Below are positions 46,549 to 59,046 of a stretch of DNA of 64,000 nt, in pieces (within the stretch, counting starts at the first letter, position 1; every line of letters begins with the position of its first letter). Below the pieces are notes generated by a model. The model had not been told where the DNA came from. It saw only the letters and a list, made by a program, of their open reading frames with translations, and made no database searches. The translations under genes and the position numbers were made by a program. The DNA is from Pteria penguin (Eukaryota > Mollusca > Bivalvia > Pterioida > Pteriidae), in assembly GCA_035048485.1 (NCBI GenBank), contig CM068582.1, forward strand, positions 20,691,655 to 20,755,654, read 5' to 3'.

Positions 46549-46938
46549 TTGCGATAGTGAAGTATTAGCCAAATCACTTATCCATTTTGGTGCAGTCTGG
46601 AGTTTTACTCTTATTATTTGACGGTTTTCACTCTTATTATTTGTATAAGCCTTGCAAATTTTCTAACGAAAAAGGGAGTCCCTCCTCTAAATCCACCACT
46701 GTATTTGCTAAGTATCCAACCCAAAACCAAAACAACCCCCCCCCTAAAAAAAACTAAAACAAAAACAAAAAATACTGAGCATATACAGTGACGGATTTAG
46801 AGGGGACTCCCTTTTTTACTACAGATTTGCAAGGCTTATACAGATGAAAAGATTAAAAACACTCAAATAATAAGAGCAAAACTCCAGACTTTGCACCAAA
46901 ATGGCTAAGTACTTTGGCTTTCACTTGACTATCGCATA
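46549..46938. mobile_element. foldback element with about 150-bp arms
   Basis: The left arm (about 46549-46700) and right arm (about 46785-46938) are inverted copies. Matching blocks: ccattttggtgca, tctggagttttactcttatt, gtataagccttgcaaat, aaagggagtccc and cactgtat. The loop is an A/C-rich tract with a run of nine C. It directly abuts the foldback at 46252-46548. Confidence 0.8.
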
Positions 46939-47294
46939 TGTCTCTCCCCCCGCAATGATAAGAAGTTTCATATCTTTAAAGTGTACCAACAATGCGAAGT
47001 CATAAAATCACTGTAGATGGAAATGGTGAAAATAAATTCATTGCAAAAAATCCGGTGTCAAAATACCCGTAATAGTTGAGATACAGCCGATTTTGTGTCT
47101 AAAGCTAATTAAGCACACCTGTGGTTTTACTTGACCAGCAAGCAATCGGCTGTTACCGTGCGTGACGTCAGGAGATGAACGCAGTCGAAAGCTATTAATG
47201 AAAAGAAAAGAGGCGTACAAGATTTTCAGCAAGTTTAAAAAGAAATATGTCAAAAAGGGACTGAGGAGGTACTAGTAAAGGTACTGGAAAACGA

Positions 47295-47580
47295 TCTGTA
47301 GCTGCCAATTGTGGAAACACCGACAAAAACAGCGTTTCTATATACGAATTCCGCTGCATAACGGATCCATACAAGAAAAAACGCTGGATCAACTTTGTAA
47401 ACGTCAAAAGTAAAATTGGTATGAGTCTTCGAAATATTCAGTTTTATGTTCAGATCATTTACTTTGCATTGTTACCCATTTAAATTTCGATTTGAGAAAA
47501 ATCAAACTGGGATTTGGCTAAAGCACGTTCGCTTGAATAAGGGGGCATCTCCATCAATCCATGCCATTCAGCCACCTTAA
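47295..47580 (+). pseudogene. THAP zinc-finger domain relic
   Basis: The frame SVAANCGNTDKNSVSIYEF continues to DPYKKKRWINFVNVK; after a frameshift come SSKYSVLCSDH and, in another frame, HVRLNKGASPSIHAIQPP with a stop. C-x-n-W-CSDH and the KGA-PSI tail follow the C2CH THAP pattern used by P-element-like transposases and some host factors. The first zinc-binding Cys appears as Ser. Frameshifts show it is not functional. Confidence 0.55.
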
Positions 47581-47851
47581 AAGGAACTCAGGCCAGGTTC
47601 AAGCGGTATACAAAATACAACACATTCAGAAAATGCTTTATTACTGTGGTCGCCACCTAAAAAATGAAGAGAGCATATGCTAAAAGAGAAACAGAGTGAG
47701 TGCTTGATTTTTTTTCTCATTAATTCATATTAATCCCTTTTCAATTTAATTACATTTTCCCTTTTTTCATTCTAAAGTTTGCATCAGAGTTTTTAGCTAA
47801 GCAACAATAGTGTTACTAGATACATAGAAGTAGTGCTATGAAAGTTGAGGA

Positions 47852-47944
47852 ATAATATAATATAATATAATATAATATAATATAATATAATATAATATAA
47901 TATAATATAATATAATATAATATAATATAATATAATATAATATA

Positions 47945-47981
<37 letters not shown>
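47852..47981. repeat. (TATAA)n then (TA)n microsatellite
   Basis: About 20 TAATA pentanucleotide units followed by about 30 bases of TA. Confidence 0.97.
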
Positions 47982-47985
<4 letters not shown>

Positions 47986-49140
47986 GTCTATATTTTCGTC
48001 TTGGGTATCTTTATAATCAAATTCATAATTACTAAATGCATCGATCTCGTAATCTGTCGATTCACAAGATAAAAGAGATGTTTCGCTGCGATCAGACATT
48101 ATTGCAATGTTTATATTGCCTATCTGGTCAAAGAAAGGTAATTAACGAGAGCTATGATTGGCTGATGCGGTGTAGGGAGAGAGGGACTACTATTCAATGT
48201 ATTATGAGCTGTGATTGGATGAAATTATTTGATCTATGCATAAATAAAGATTGATTCTGTTGTAAAATCATGAATTTTTATCTCATTTCGCTAATGTAAA
48301 ACTTTAATGACCTAAAAAGGGGTGGTTGTTTACATTTGAATTTTGGCCAATTTTGGGGGGTATCCCCCTTCCAGCGTGATTTTCTCGAAATTAAGGTGGA
48401 TAACCTATGGTAAACTGTTAAAATTCTGATAGAGGAGGGTCTGACAAACATTTTGATATGTGGATTATATAAAGCTAAAATGTAGGATGTTGTGTAAATC
48501 TTGCTGGAAGTTCGGTAATTTAACATGGGACCCTATGGAAAATGGAATTACTATGCATGGACCTATCTGCTTGTGTTCAATTTCTGACGTCACTCAGCAC
48601 CAGATGTTAACTGACCGAAAATGCGGCTAAGAATCATCGGAGATATTCGTGCCCAGGTGCAAATTACAACTTTAACTCGCGATTACTTGATACTGAAGCA
48701 TTGTAACGTAGTTATCAAGTGTTAATTACGTAATTTATGAATATTTACGTGTAATATATACAAATCGTTTTGCATTGTTGGTAGACTTTAGTATGATGCA
48801 CACGATGTTCATATTTACACCAATAATGCATCTATATGTGTTAAAGAGGAATTTAGTTTCAGATGCTATGCTTGACCCATATTTTTCCGGTTGGTTGAGC
48901 ATGTTTAGTAGTCTCTTATAGTAATGTTAAGAAGATTCGTTCCTTTACTACGAGGCCATCAAACTTTCATCAAGGTGCATTTATGTGTGTAGGAAAGGGA
49001 TATTGATTCAGCTTCTGTGTCTGACTTACATTTTCGAGTGAATGTGTTTGCCCGTTAATCCATTAAACGTAAATAATTTCTCTATGCCTACTTGAATAAT
49101 ACATAGGTACGAGTATAGATGTAATAGATGATATTTTATT
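47982..49140. other. non-coding stretch
   Basis: A minus-strand frame starting at 48099 (MSDRSETSLLSCESTDYEID) runs only to the microsatellite and could be the first exon of an unknown gene; support is weak. Nothing else is seen. Confidence 0.35.
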
Positions 49141-49144
49141 ATTT

Positions 49145-50614
49145 ATGATGAATTTCTCAATTAGGTCTGGAGATGTGGCAAACAAGTGGAAACAAGCCAG
49201 AGTTACTCCCCTTTACAAAACGGGTGTTGCATTTTTTTTTTTTTTTTTTTTTTTTTTTGTGAATAATTACCGACCTGTGTCTGTTTTACCTGTAATTATC
49301 AAAATTATTGAAAGACATGTTTTTAATTCTTTTTATGAAGTTGTGAACACACTCCATCGATTAACAGAGCATCAATCAGATTTTAGACCAAAACATTCAT
49401 GTGAAACGGCTTTACATAACAGTTTTGATAATTGGTTTTGTAATATTGATGCTGGAAAATTGACAGGAGTGCTCTTTATAGATCTAAGCAAAGCCTTTGA
49501 TACTGTAAATCATGATGTATTGTTGAGAAAACTTTATCGTTTGGAATTTTTCAGAATACTTTTAAATGGTTTAAATCATACTTCGATAGCAGAACTCAAT
49601 GTGTCGAATGGAAAAGGGTTGTATTAAAAGAGAGAAATGTTACTATCGGTGTGCCTCAGGGGTCAATACTGGGGCCTTAATTTTTTAATACTTTTTGTTA
49701 ATGATTATCCTAAATGTTTGAAGCATTCTAATGTGACTATAAATGCAGATGATACAACACAAGATGTCTCTGACAAATCTGTAGATATTTTAGAACAAAA
49801 ATTGCATGAAGATCTTTTAACTTCTATGAATTGGATGTCTCAAAATAAGTTAACAATGAATTTGAAAAAGACCCAATGCATGTGAATAAGTACTTCACAA
49901 AAATTATCGAAATGTAGAAAACTGTTTGTTAAAGTTTGAGATGCTTTAATACAGAATGTAAATAGTGCAAAATTACTTGGTGTCATTTTACATATCAAAC
50001 AATTTTATACTCCACGTATGGAAATATTTACAATCTTAAAATGGATGCCTATGCATGACTATATTATTTACAGAAAAATAACATGTTTTTAAGGTGTTAC
50101 ATAATATGACTCCAGAATATTTGAATGTTTTTATATTTGTGCATCAAGTCAATACTAGAACAACAAGACAAGTTGTTAGAAATTTACTTTTTATTCCCAA
50201 AGTACGCACACAATATTATAAAAGATCTGTACTATATCAGCAGCATTTTTATGGAATGATTTACCACAATATATTAGAGATTGCAACAGCTTTTTATCTT
50301 TTAAATCGTCTTATTTAGAACATTACTTTAATACACATGAATGATTTATTTTCTTTTAGGAGCTAGATTTTATGGAAATGTGCTAGATTGTCCAAATTAA
50401 ACAATTTCTCTTAATTTGATTATAAATACGTAACATTTAGGATATATGTATATATTTATATGTATTTGGTATATTTGTACACCATGTATTATTGTGATGA
50501 CTTATATGTTGTATATATGTTTTACAGACAGGACCACGATGTGAACTAGTTCTTGTAACTAATTGTGCCATCCTGTATAAATAAAGGATATTATTATTAT
50601 TATTATTATTATTA
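49145..50614 (+). pseudogene. non-LTR retrotransposon, 5' truncated, with (ATT)n tail
   Basis: The reverse transcriptase has NKWKQARVTPLYKTG, NNYRPVSVLPVIIKIIERHV, GVLFIDLSKAFDTVNHDVLL (motif A), GVPQGSILG (motif B, in a shifted frame near 49650) and TINADDTTQDVSD (motif C, with Asn for the usual Phe). A tract of about 27 T near 49230 interrupts the frame just before NNYRP. A C-terminal block (LHNMTPEYLNVFI) follows at 50094. The 3' end has catcctgtataaataaagga and a (TTA)n tail at about 50587-50614. CR1/L2-like layout. Confidence 0.85.
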
Positions 50615-50946
50615 TAAAACGTGTAAACAGAAAACCGTATCATGGTCAAAGACCCATAAGGTAAGCCTTGTAATCTGTGTTTTAAGTTTTATTATAGGCC
50701 AGTTCTGGCATTCTAAAGGAAAATAGTTCAAACCCTGCTAAAGCTTTTTTTTTTCTTCTCATTTTGCATAAATAAATAATATCAAAAAAACACAAAACAA
50801 AACAAAGTAATATTGACTTTATCTTTTTCACATATTTTTGCATCATGGTCTTGATTTATTCAGTGTGGAGAAGCAAGTTTACAGACATGTGTTAGTTGTC
50901 AAAAGCGCAATCAGCAAAAGAATCTGTGAATTTCTTCAAGAAGTCA

Positions 50947-51682
50947 GGGTCCGGCGCCATAAACTGAGAATATACTTAAGTCCAATATTTCATTTTAATT
51001 TATTCCATTGTCTAACGTTCAAATGAATTCTCATGTAGAATATTTTAATTCTATTTATCAACCGAATGAAACTCAATAAAATCCAAATCCCAGTAATTAA
51101 TTCATTGATGAACAGAGGAATACGAAATTTTGACTTAAGTATATTTAAGGAATGACTGTCTTTTTTTATAGGTTCATGGGGAATGAACTTGGGTGAGAAA
51201 CAAACAAATCACGTGAACCGCGAAGCGGTTCTCGAATGATTTGTTTGTTTCTCACCCAAGTTCATTCCCCATGAACCTAGAAAAAAAGACAGTCATTCTT
51301 CATATTTACAATGTATTTTAAAAGGTTCTTTTTTGAAAACAAAATATAAAATTCCCCGTTATCAAACGGCAAGGACCGAATTTTTCCTGAAGTGGAAAAG
51401 TACTTCCTTCACGCAATATAGTGCGTGTCTAGAATGCTAAGGTAAGGTAATTTCTTTAATTGCTCACAATTAACAGATGCATTAATTTCGTTATTACAAT
51501 TCTTATATCTAAGTAAGTAAGCCCTGCCCCCTTTTTATATTACTACGCATGTGATTTGCCATACGCCGGGTGCTACTTCCATGACCCAAGTTCATGGGCT
51601 GATGAACCGAGTCTGTTTAACATGGTTTATCGAAGGAATTAGACTAGCATTGTAAATATTCTCAGTTTATGGCGCCGGACCC
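50947..51682. mobile_element. 736-bp TIR element with a central near-perfect palindrome
   Basis: The ends GGGTCCGGCGCCATAAACTG and its inverse at 51656-51682 pair over 27 bases (50947-50973). The centre (51151-51297) is a palindrome with 43 bases of perfect pairing plus about 20 more bases of near-perfect pairing on the outside, and an inner hairpin gaaccgcgaagcggttc at the tip. No coding capacity. No certain target duplication. Confidence 0.85.
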
Positions 51683-51811
51683 AGTTGTTTATGGCTGAGC
51701 AAATACTGTTCAGGTGAGTGATATAGTCCCACTTGGGCCTCTATTAACGTATGTTTTAATTTCTTACGTTCAAGTCTTAAATTGATTAAGTTGTTTGGGT
51801 GAGGGTTAGGC

Positions 51812-52170
51812 TTATTTATTTATTTATCTATTTATTTATTTCTTTATTTATTAAACCCCTGCAAACGAAGTGTTGGGGTATATAGGAATAAGGCTTTCAT
51901 ATTTCACAATCGTGCTAATTGTGGCTAGACTTTTCTGTCTGTACTAAAATTTTTGACCTCACGACCTTGACCTTTACATTAGACCCACTTTTCAAAACCT
52001 TTAAACTTGGACATTACTGATGAACCGTTAGAGATTGGGCTTTGATATTTCACATGAACATCATCTGATGATACCATAACTTTCTAATTTTGACCTTTAC
52101 CTTGGACTTGACCTTGATTTAGGAAATGCTTTCCCTCTAACAATGCCCAGTCGGTGAGCTATGTTGTCCT
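51812..52170. repeat. TTTA microsatellite and dispersed GACCTTGACC-type repeat
   Basis: A (TTTA)n tract (51812-51852) precedes a repeat starting aaacccctgcaaacgaagtg, with tgacctcacgaccttgacct and related boxes. Same class as 4369-4795 and 55290-56580. Confidence 0.6.
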
Positions 52171-52689
52171 CTGGCAACTCTTGTTTTACGAACGTTCTAT
52201 GCACAACACGTTCTCGACAATCGGTATTCAAGATCAAGAGGTTTCTACGAGAATTTACGAGTTAAGACGAGTTGCGATTCATATTTATGACTTCTAATGA
52301 CTTCTAATGACTTATAATGACATGATTGAACCACGAGAATATAGGAGTTAAGGGGAGATATTTTGATCTGGGTGTGAATTCTGTGGATTTGTCCACATGT
52401 ACATGCACGAGTCTTGAGCGACACAATTCGTGCTCAACTTACGACAGAGTAGGAGGGGGTTAATTGGTTGAAAATTTTAGCCACTGCCTGCCGATATGAA
52501 GAGTCATCTGTATGACAGTAACGTCAGTCAAGGCAACGGTTCTAAGCCAACATGACAAGTAAATAGTCAAGGCAAATTTAAACCTGTCACACCTGGTGGG
52601 GGTCATTTTCTCAAATGAAAGTATCATTAGTCTTAAATTTAATTTCAGATTCGAACCAAAACATGACATTTTTCTTAAAAGCTGACAAA

Positions 52690-53085
52690 TTAGTTTTTCA
52701 CTCTATGCTCAATGTCTGTATTTAGTTTTTCACTTTGTCCCATGTCTGTATCTAGTTTTTCACCCTATGTCCAATGTCTGTATTTAGTTTTCACACTATT
52801 TCCCATGTTTTTATTTCATTTTTCACTTTTTGCCCTATGTCTGTACTAAGTTTTTCACTCTGTGTCCTTAGTTATTGTGTCCCATGTCTGTATTTAGTTT
52901 TTCACTCGGTGTCCCAAGTTTTTACTTAGTTTTTCACTTTGTGTCCCATGTCTGTATTTGGTTTTTACTCTGTGTCCCATGTTTTTGCTTAATTTTTCAC
53001 TTTGTGTCCTATGTCTCTATTTAGTTTTTAACTCGGTGCCCATGTTTTAGTTAATTTTTCACTTTGTGTTCCATGTCTGAAGTTT
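52690..53085. repeat. diverged minisatellite, unit about 33 bp
   Basis: About eleven units of the type gtttttcactttgtgtccca tgtctgtattta with substitutions and small indels. Confidence 0.85.
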
Positions 53086-53764
53086 TTCTACGCCATACCG
53101 AATCACCATTCCTAGATGGATCCAAACAAATCGATGTAATACTTACTGCAGTCCAAGTTTCATCAAAATAGCTTTAAAAACAAATCAGATTTTTGTAACA
53201 CAAAGTGTTACTCTGTTATCGGCCCGCGTCCTGGGCGCTGCCATATTGAATTCTTGGGATTCACCCCTTTGCTCATGTATTCCTACACTAAGTAAAATAG
53301 GTCCATGATTATGTGCGTTAATCTGCAAATATTCATGAACATTTGATACTGCTGGTATATTAAGAACCACATATTCATCAAATTATTTATGAAGATGTAT
53401 GGAAAGTCTATACCACAGCTGAACAAACACGATGATTATTTTTTAGACTAACTGGCATGTAACCTATGTTTTCATTCAGTCGTTGATTTCTACGCACTGA
53501 TGTCATATTTTCGGGCTTTTCCGGTACCCAATCACAATAACAACATGCTTTTGATGACGTTGTGCCGAAAAATTGATGTTTTGATTGATTAAAGTGGGAC
53601 AACAGACTGTATAAGTTTAATTTATTCCTTTCCGTATCGTAAACATTCTGCGTAAGTTTCACCAGAGCTAGGTGTTAACGTGACCTACATTTGCAGCCTA
53701 CGTTTTCGCAATTTGCATATAAAGAGAAACATGTGAAATAATCTTTCATTTCAAAAAGTTTTCT
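53086..53764. other. non-coding stretch
   Basis: No gene supported; the minus-strand frames of 61 and 84 codons have no recognisable feature. Confidence 0.4.
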
Positions 53765-55140
53765 AGTGATCGTAAAAATTATACCTCTGCACCGCCAATC
53801 GCAGTTCACGTAACAAAGTAGTACCTTCTTTAAAGTACTTGAAGTTGTAAAAGTTCTTGCAAAACCGGCTTTGTTATCCTTGATATTGACATTTCATTGC
53901 ACAGAAATAGGTTTAAGCATAGGTCTGCTCAACTTAAATTATCAATATATTGCCCTAAAATACTTGTTTTGTTCTGTCGCTTATTGTGTGTGTTAAAATA
54001 TTGATTCGCCGTAATGACGCAAGCCGATTGAGAATTACAATCGCACTTCATGGGAATTTTTCCAAATATGGGGAAGACCATGTGACATATTGACTTATTT
54101 GGAGAAATCGTAGTAGAACGCTTGTAACAAATGCGATCAAGGCCTAATTTGACATAAAAGCGCCAAGATGGAATCCGATCGCGCAATCTTCGAAATATAT
54201 ATATTAATATATATAATATGATAATAATATATTTAGAAATAAATTTCAGTTTAAAAAAGAACAAATAAAATATTTCATAGAATCCTAAATATAGACTGGC
54301 TATGCGTGTCACAAAGATCTTAAAATATCTAGACAGGTGACCACTAATTCATAACGAGACTGACCTGGGTTCAAGTGACGAGTTATCTGTTATTTTTATC
54401 TCACTGGATTTCGTTTTGTTTCATTCATTTTACCTAGAATCAACACAGATAGACAAAATTAATTACATCCTCGAGGCTAAACATCTCGTAAATTACATCA
54501 GGTACTGTATACCTATGCTGTGTATGCTATAGCAGACGAATTTTTAACATACCTAAACGGCAGTATGACAGCTTCTTACCTGCCCCTACCGCTTGTGCTA
54601 TAAATAACACTAGCTGGAGAGGGAATAGCCTCTACAGAATGACGGTGGTCACTTGTCTTTTCGCGCAGCAATAGCATCAAGAGCAGTAACTCCAGTCTAT
54701 CTTCAATAAAGATGATGTGTATATATCACATGGTCTTCCCCATATCTGAAAAGTTCCCACGACGGCATAGCAAAATGGCAGCCGAGAAAGTTTTAAAATC
54801 GCTTACAATATTTAATGCTGATATAAAGAATGATAGCATGGTTTAAGACAGAATTTTAGATTGAATGCATGAAAAATAAATTAAGTATATACAAGATAGG
54901 AAAAATGAGTATTTTTGGTGGAAGCTATCTTTATCGTTGATATCTTTATGGTGAGACAGATACATGTAACGTCAGAAAGATGTGACGTTTATACATGCAA
55001 ATTAACACAGCGGCCTTATTTCTCCGTATGCGGAATTGAGCAAAAGTGATGAACACAACTGTTCAATTTCTGCTACTTTTGACAGCTTTAAATCAAATTT
55101 ACCTCGACGCCTTTGTGGCTCTTCAAGCCTTTCATTTTCT
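53765..55140. mobile_element. non-autonomous TIR element, copy B
   Basis: Matches 10965-12352 in the same orientation from gtgatcgtaaaaatt to cctcgacgcctttgtggc. The left AAGGCGTCGAGC end is not preserved, the right one is. The short frame ATGGCAGCCGAGAAAGTTTT is kept at 54776. Confidence 0.7.
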
Positions 55141-55289
55141 CTTTGTAATTGCGCCCAAATTCCTCGTTGCTAAGGGACGAATAGCGTTATGTTTTATATT
55201 CTGTAATCATGTAAATAGCCGTTTCACTTAGGTACACGACCGTCGTGTAAATAGCCACTACCTAAATCTCATTCCTGCATCTGTCAGTC

Positions 55290-56580
55290 TGTCACAAAAA
55301 CTTTAACCTGGGCTATAACTTTTGATCCAATAGATGTACGACTTTGAAACTTCACGTGTAGATTCCTTGTGATGATACCTTCCATTTGAGACCATTACTT
55401 TTGACATCTTTGAATTCTCTTGTTTTCTCTTGACATTTATGTATCCTCGGGAAAACCTCATCTGATTACAACCCCCTCCTAATTACAAACATGGATTTAC
55501 GATGTCTTCTCTATCTTTGTACACATCAAATGCTCAGAGCAAGGACAGTTTTAGATGACCTTGACATAGTTTAGATGATCTTGTGCTATAGGCCTGACAT
55601 CTACAACCGTTTAACCTGTTTGGAAAACTCGGTTCTGGACAAACTACAGATGCTGCAAGTAGCAAATATCTTGGGATATAGATCTGATTGCATGCTTTGG
55701 ATGCTGCATGTGACATAATTTTTCGGTTTGAATGATATAGTTAGCCTGTTAGAGTACCTCAATTCTGGACAAGCTACAAGTACCAAACTTACACTAACTA
55801 ATTATTCATCTTGGGATGCAGACCCGAAAACATATTTCAAGCTGTACCTGACATACTTTTTGTCAACCGCTTTTCGTGAAAGCGTGGGGACACTAAATCT
55901 CATTTGTCTGTCTGTCCGTCTGTCACAAAAACTTTAACCTTGGTCATAACTTTTTAATCGTAATGCATAGGACCATCATATTTGACATGTTTGTGACTAA
56001 TTGCAATACCTTTCCGTTGGTACCAAAATTTTTATCATGTGACCTTTGACCTACTTTAATATAACTATTTAACTGTAAGACGTAGGGCCTTCATTTTTGG
56101 CATGTGTGTCTGTAGACATACACAACCATGACAATGTTACAGATCACTGCACCCTTACTGTTAGAGTGTCGAAAGTGGGGAACCACAATTCTCTGAATTT
56201 GCTTGTTCCGTTTGAGTCATTTTGGTATCCTCTTTGGAATACGAGTATGTCAGTTATGGACAATACAAGTACCAAACTTGCATCAATGATTCATCTACGG
56301 GCTGCACTCTAGAGTACCTGGTTCGGTTGCTTCATGTGACAGTTTTTCCACTTGAGTAATGTGGTTAATCTGTTAGGGTACCTCAGTTTTCGACAAACTA
56401 GTAAAAATAAAAGACTTCTGATTCGGTCGTATGCCAAGTCACCTCGAATAAACAGTATGTGAAAATTTCCAAACTTGCGCTAATGGTTCATCTTGGGATG
56501 CAGACTTGAATACAAGCTTCGTATAACTATTCTCACTTCAATTTTGTTTTAGTGAAAGAAAATTGATTTACATTGTTCAA
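55290..56580. repeat. dispersed GACCTTTGACC-type repeat, several diverged units
   Basis: The boxes aactttaacctgggctataa and aactttaaccttggtcataa, with cttgggatgcagac near 55812 and 56494, show at least three related segments. Short frames through it are closed by stops. Class unknown. Confidence 0.55.
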
Positions 56581-56916
56581 TAATGATTCAAGAGTCATTT
56601 TGAATTTGTGCCATTAATTCTTAGATTAAACTAGCCCTGAATAATACTATTGATAACACTAATTCCGCTTCATCTTCATATGACTGTTATTCAGGACCTT
56701 CAGTCCTTTGATTATTTTTACATTTCAGTTTCTTACATTAAGAATTATTTCCAGAAAATAAAATCTCGTACACATCTTATAATGCGAAACATAAGGACAA
56801 AATCACAATTGGAAATATAAAAATTGCAAATAACAAAAGAACGTCAAAATCGCATAAAATGAGAGTTGGATTTGAACCAAAAAAAAAAAAAAAAACGACG
56901 ACAACAATACTTCTTT
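56581..56916. other. AT-rich spacer
   Basis: No gene; an A-tract lies at 56879-56895. Confidence 0.4.
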
Positions 56917-57410
56917 CACTCAGAACATTCGGTGTTCCTGTCTATGGAGTAGAATGACAGGTTGGTTGGTTGGTTGGTTGATTGGTGTTTTACGTCGTTT
57001 TCAACAATATTTCAGTTATATCGCGACATGGAAGCAGGAGGTTACCAACCTCTTAAACATAGTGGCGCACCCCGCGGATCGAACCCGGATCGTCGGCGCC
57101 GCAAGCCAAGCGCTTAACCACTACACCAAGCCTGCCCCAGAATGACAGGTAGGATCACTCAGAACATTCGGTGTTCCTGTCTATGGAGTAGAATGACAGG
57201 TAGGATCACTCAGAACATTCGGTGTTCCTGTCTATGGTGTAGAATGACAGGTAGGATCACTCAGAACATTCGGTGTTCCTGTCTATGGAGTAGAATGACA
57301 GGTAGGATCACTCAGAACATTCGGTGTTCCTGTCTATGGAGTAGAATGACAGGTAGAATCACTCAGAACATTTGGTGTTCCTGTCTATGGTGTAGAATGA
57401 CAGGTAGGAT
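56917..57410. repeat. 51-bp minisatellite, about six units, split by a SINE
   Basis: The unit is agaatgacaggtaggatcac then tcagaacattcggtgttcct gtctatggagt. One unit lies before the SINE (56917-56962) and five or so after it (57139-57410). 51 is a multiple of three, so a short plus-strand frame stays open; I do not regard it as a gene. Confidence 0.95.
56963..57138 (-). repeat. tRNA-derived SINE inside the 51-bp minisatellite
   Basis: A complete copy with a (TTGG)n tail at the left and the head ggggcaggcttggtgtagtg at the right. AGAATGACAGGT flanks it at 56951-56962 and 57139-57150. Confidence 0.95.
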
Positions 57411-57502
57411 ACCCTTTACAGAGACTTTGCTAGATAGTGACCTCCTCAGAAAAACAAGCGATGGAGACATTAAAGAAATCTAATTCAAGTTGGGTAACTT
57501 TT

Positions 57503-57665
57503 GTTGATTGGTTGTTTGATTGGTCTTGGGTTTTACGTCGCTCTCGGGAATGTTTCACTCATATCGCGACATGAAAGCTGCAGGCAACAAATCTCTTCGA
57601 CGTAGTGACGCAATTCAGGAATCGAAGCCGGACCGTTTGCATTGCAAGCCAAACAAAGCATTTGA
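57503..57665 (-). repeat. diverged tRNA-derived SINE
   Basis: Tail ttttacgtcgctctcgggaa tgtttcactcatatcgcgac and a decayed head. Older than the neighbouring copies. Confidence 0.8.
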
Positions 57666-58406
57666 TAGAAAATATGATTCCTTCTAATGAGGTCATCTCA
57701 CAGAAAACACAAACGTGTTTATTTATCTTGTAAAAACCCTCACCTCCACGAAATCGATGTCAAGTAATTAATGAATATTTTAACTAATCTATTTATTCAT
57801 TAATTTCGATTATAATGTTCATTATATTTATTATTAAACTTTGTCATCTTGTTGTCAAAACAAAGTATTACATTCGGTTTTATGACCTATTAATTATGCA
57901 TACAAATAACGAATAATCGGGGGAAAGGTAGTCGACATTTGGAATCATGGCAAGGTAAATGCCCCTTGTTGACCGATCACACAAATCATGTATTTCACAT
58001 TTTCAAAAGTATAAGGCACACATTTGGAATCATTTTATTTATTTCTGAACCACTGTATTAACCAGATCCTGTTAGACTGAAATAATAAAAGACAAAATGA
58101 TCAAAATATATAAATAACACTTTATGTGAATTGTTATTTTTTCAACGTGGTATCAGGGTCTGTCACCATTCTTACATGGTAAACATTTAAAACAATCCCT
58201 CATGGTAGTTGGAAGTTTGAGTTTTTATTTCAAATCGTTGGTCTTGCACCACACCAAAATTATTTTGCCGATATAATTGCTGTTTAATAATGCATGCATG
58301 GGCCCTTGGTGAGGGGACAGCAAAATGAAGTAATGAGTAATGAAGAATTTTGCAAGAAAAAGCTAACTTTAAACTAACACAGTTATTGACTCAATTATTG
58401 ACTCGG
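57666..58406. other. AT-rich non-coding stretch
   Basis: No gene supported. Confidence 0.4.
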
Positions 58407-58558
58407 ATGGATTGGTGTTCTGTGTCGCTTTCAACAATTTTTCAGTTATATCGCGACATGGAAGAAGGAGGTAACCAATCTCTTAAACGTAGTGGCGCTA
58501 CCCGGAAATCGAACCCGGATCGTCGGCGCCGCGAGCCAAGCGCTCAACATGCCCGCCC
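58407..58558 (-). repeat. tRNA-derived SINE with deletion in box A region
   Basis: Matches the other copies but lacks about 12-14 bases of the head between gcgagccaagcgct and the cgcccgcc end, so the polymerase III promoter is damaged. Confidence 0.85.
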
Positions 58559-59046
58559 TTAGATCGATCGCTTATATATATGTTCCAGCGCTTTAATTAA
58601 TGTTCATATATTTTCAGTATATATAAAATAAGGGAAAAATTAAGAAGTAAATAATAATAATTAATGAAAATTGAGAATAAAATTAATTCAAAATGCTAAA
58701 CTTTGTTTTCTATAGTTAAATATTTAGACCTCTTTACGATAACTGCGGTCCTGTGATTTGAGTATGAGCAATGAAACTTCCGGATGGTTAGCTCCACGGA
58801 TTTCTTCATATATATTGCAGATACTTTTAGTTTTTGTAGCTAGCCGTCCAATGGGGATATTGCATATTCACAAATAATAAGAATCAGTTATCTATCGAGT
58901 CTTCTTTAAACCTAATCATTTAAAAGATACCAATATCTAAAAACATAGAAGACTGATCAAAAAGTACATTCACGCATCCGTCAACATAAACAAAATACAT
59001 GTATACATCATTACTACTGTATAATGCAAGAAAGTTACGTCTTACA

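Noticed and set aside
47836..48099. 87-codon minus-strand frame MSDRSETSLLSCESTDYEID with YIYI tail
   Set aside because: More than half of it is microsatellite; the first 40 codons could be an exon, but no splice donor or relative is evident.
57142..57483. 113-codon frame of MTGRITQNIRCSCLW repeats
   Set aside because: A by-product of the 51-bp minisatellite, whose unit is a multiple of three.
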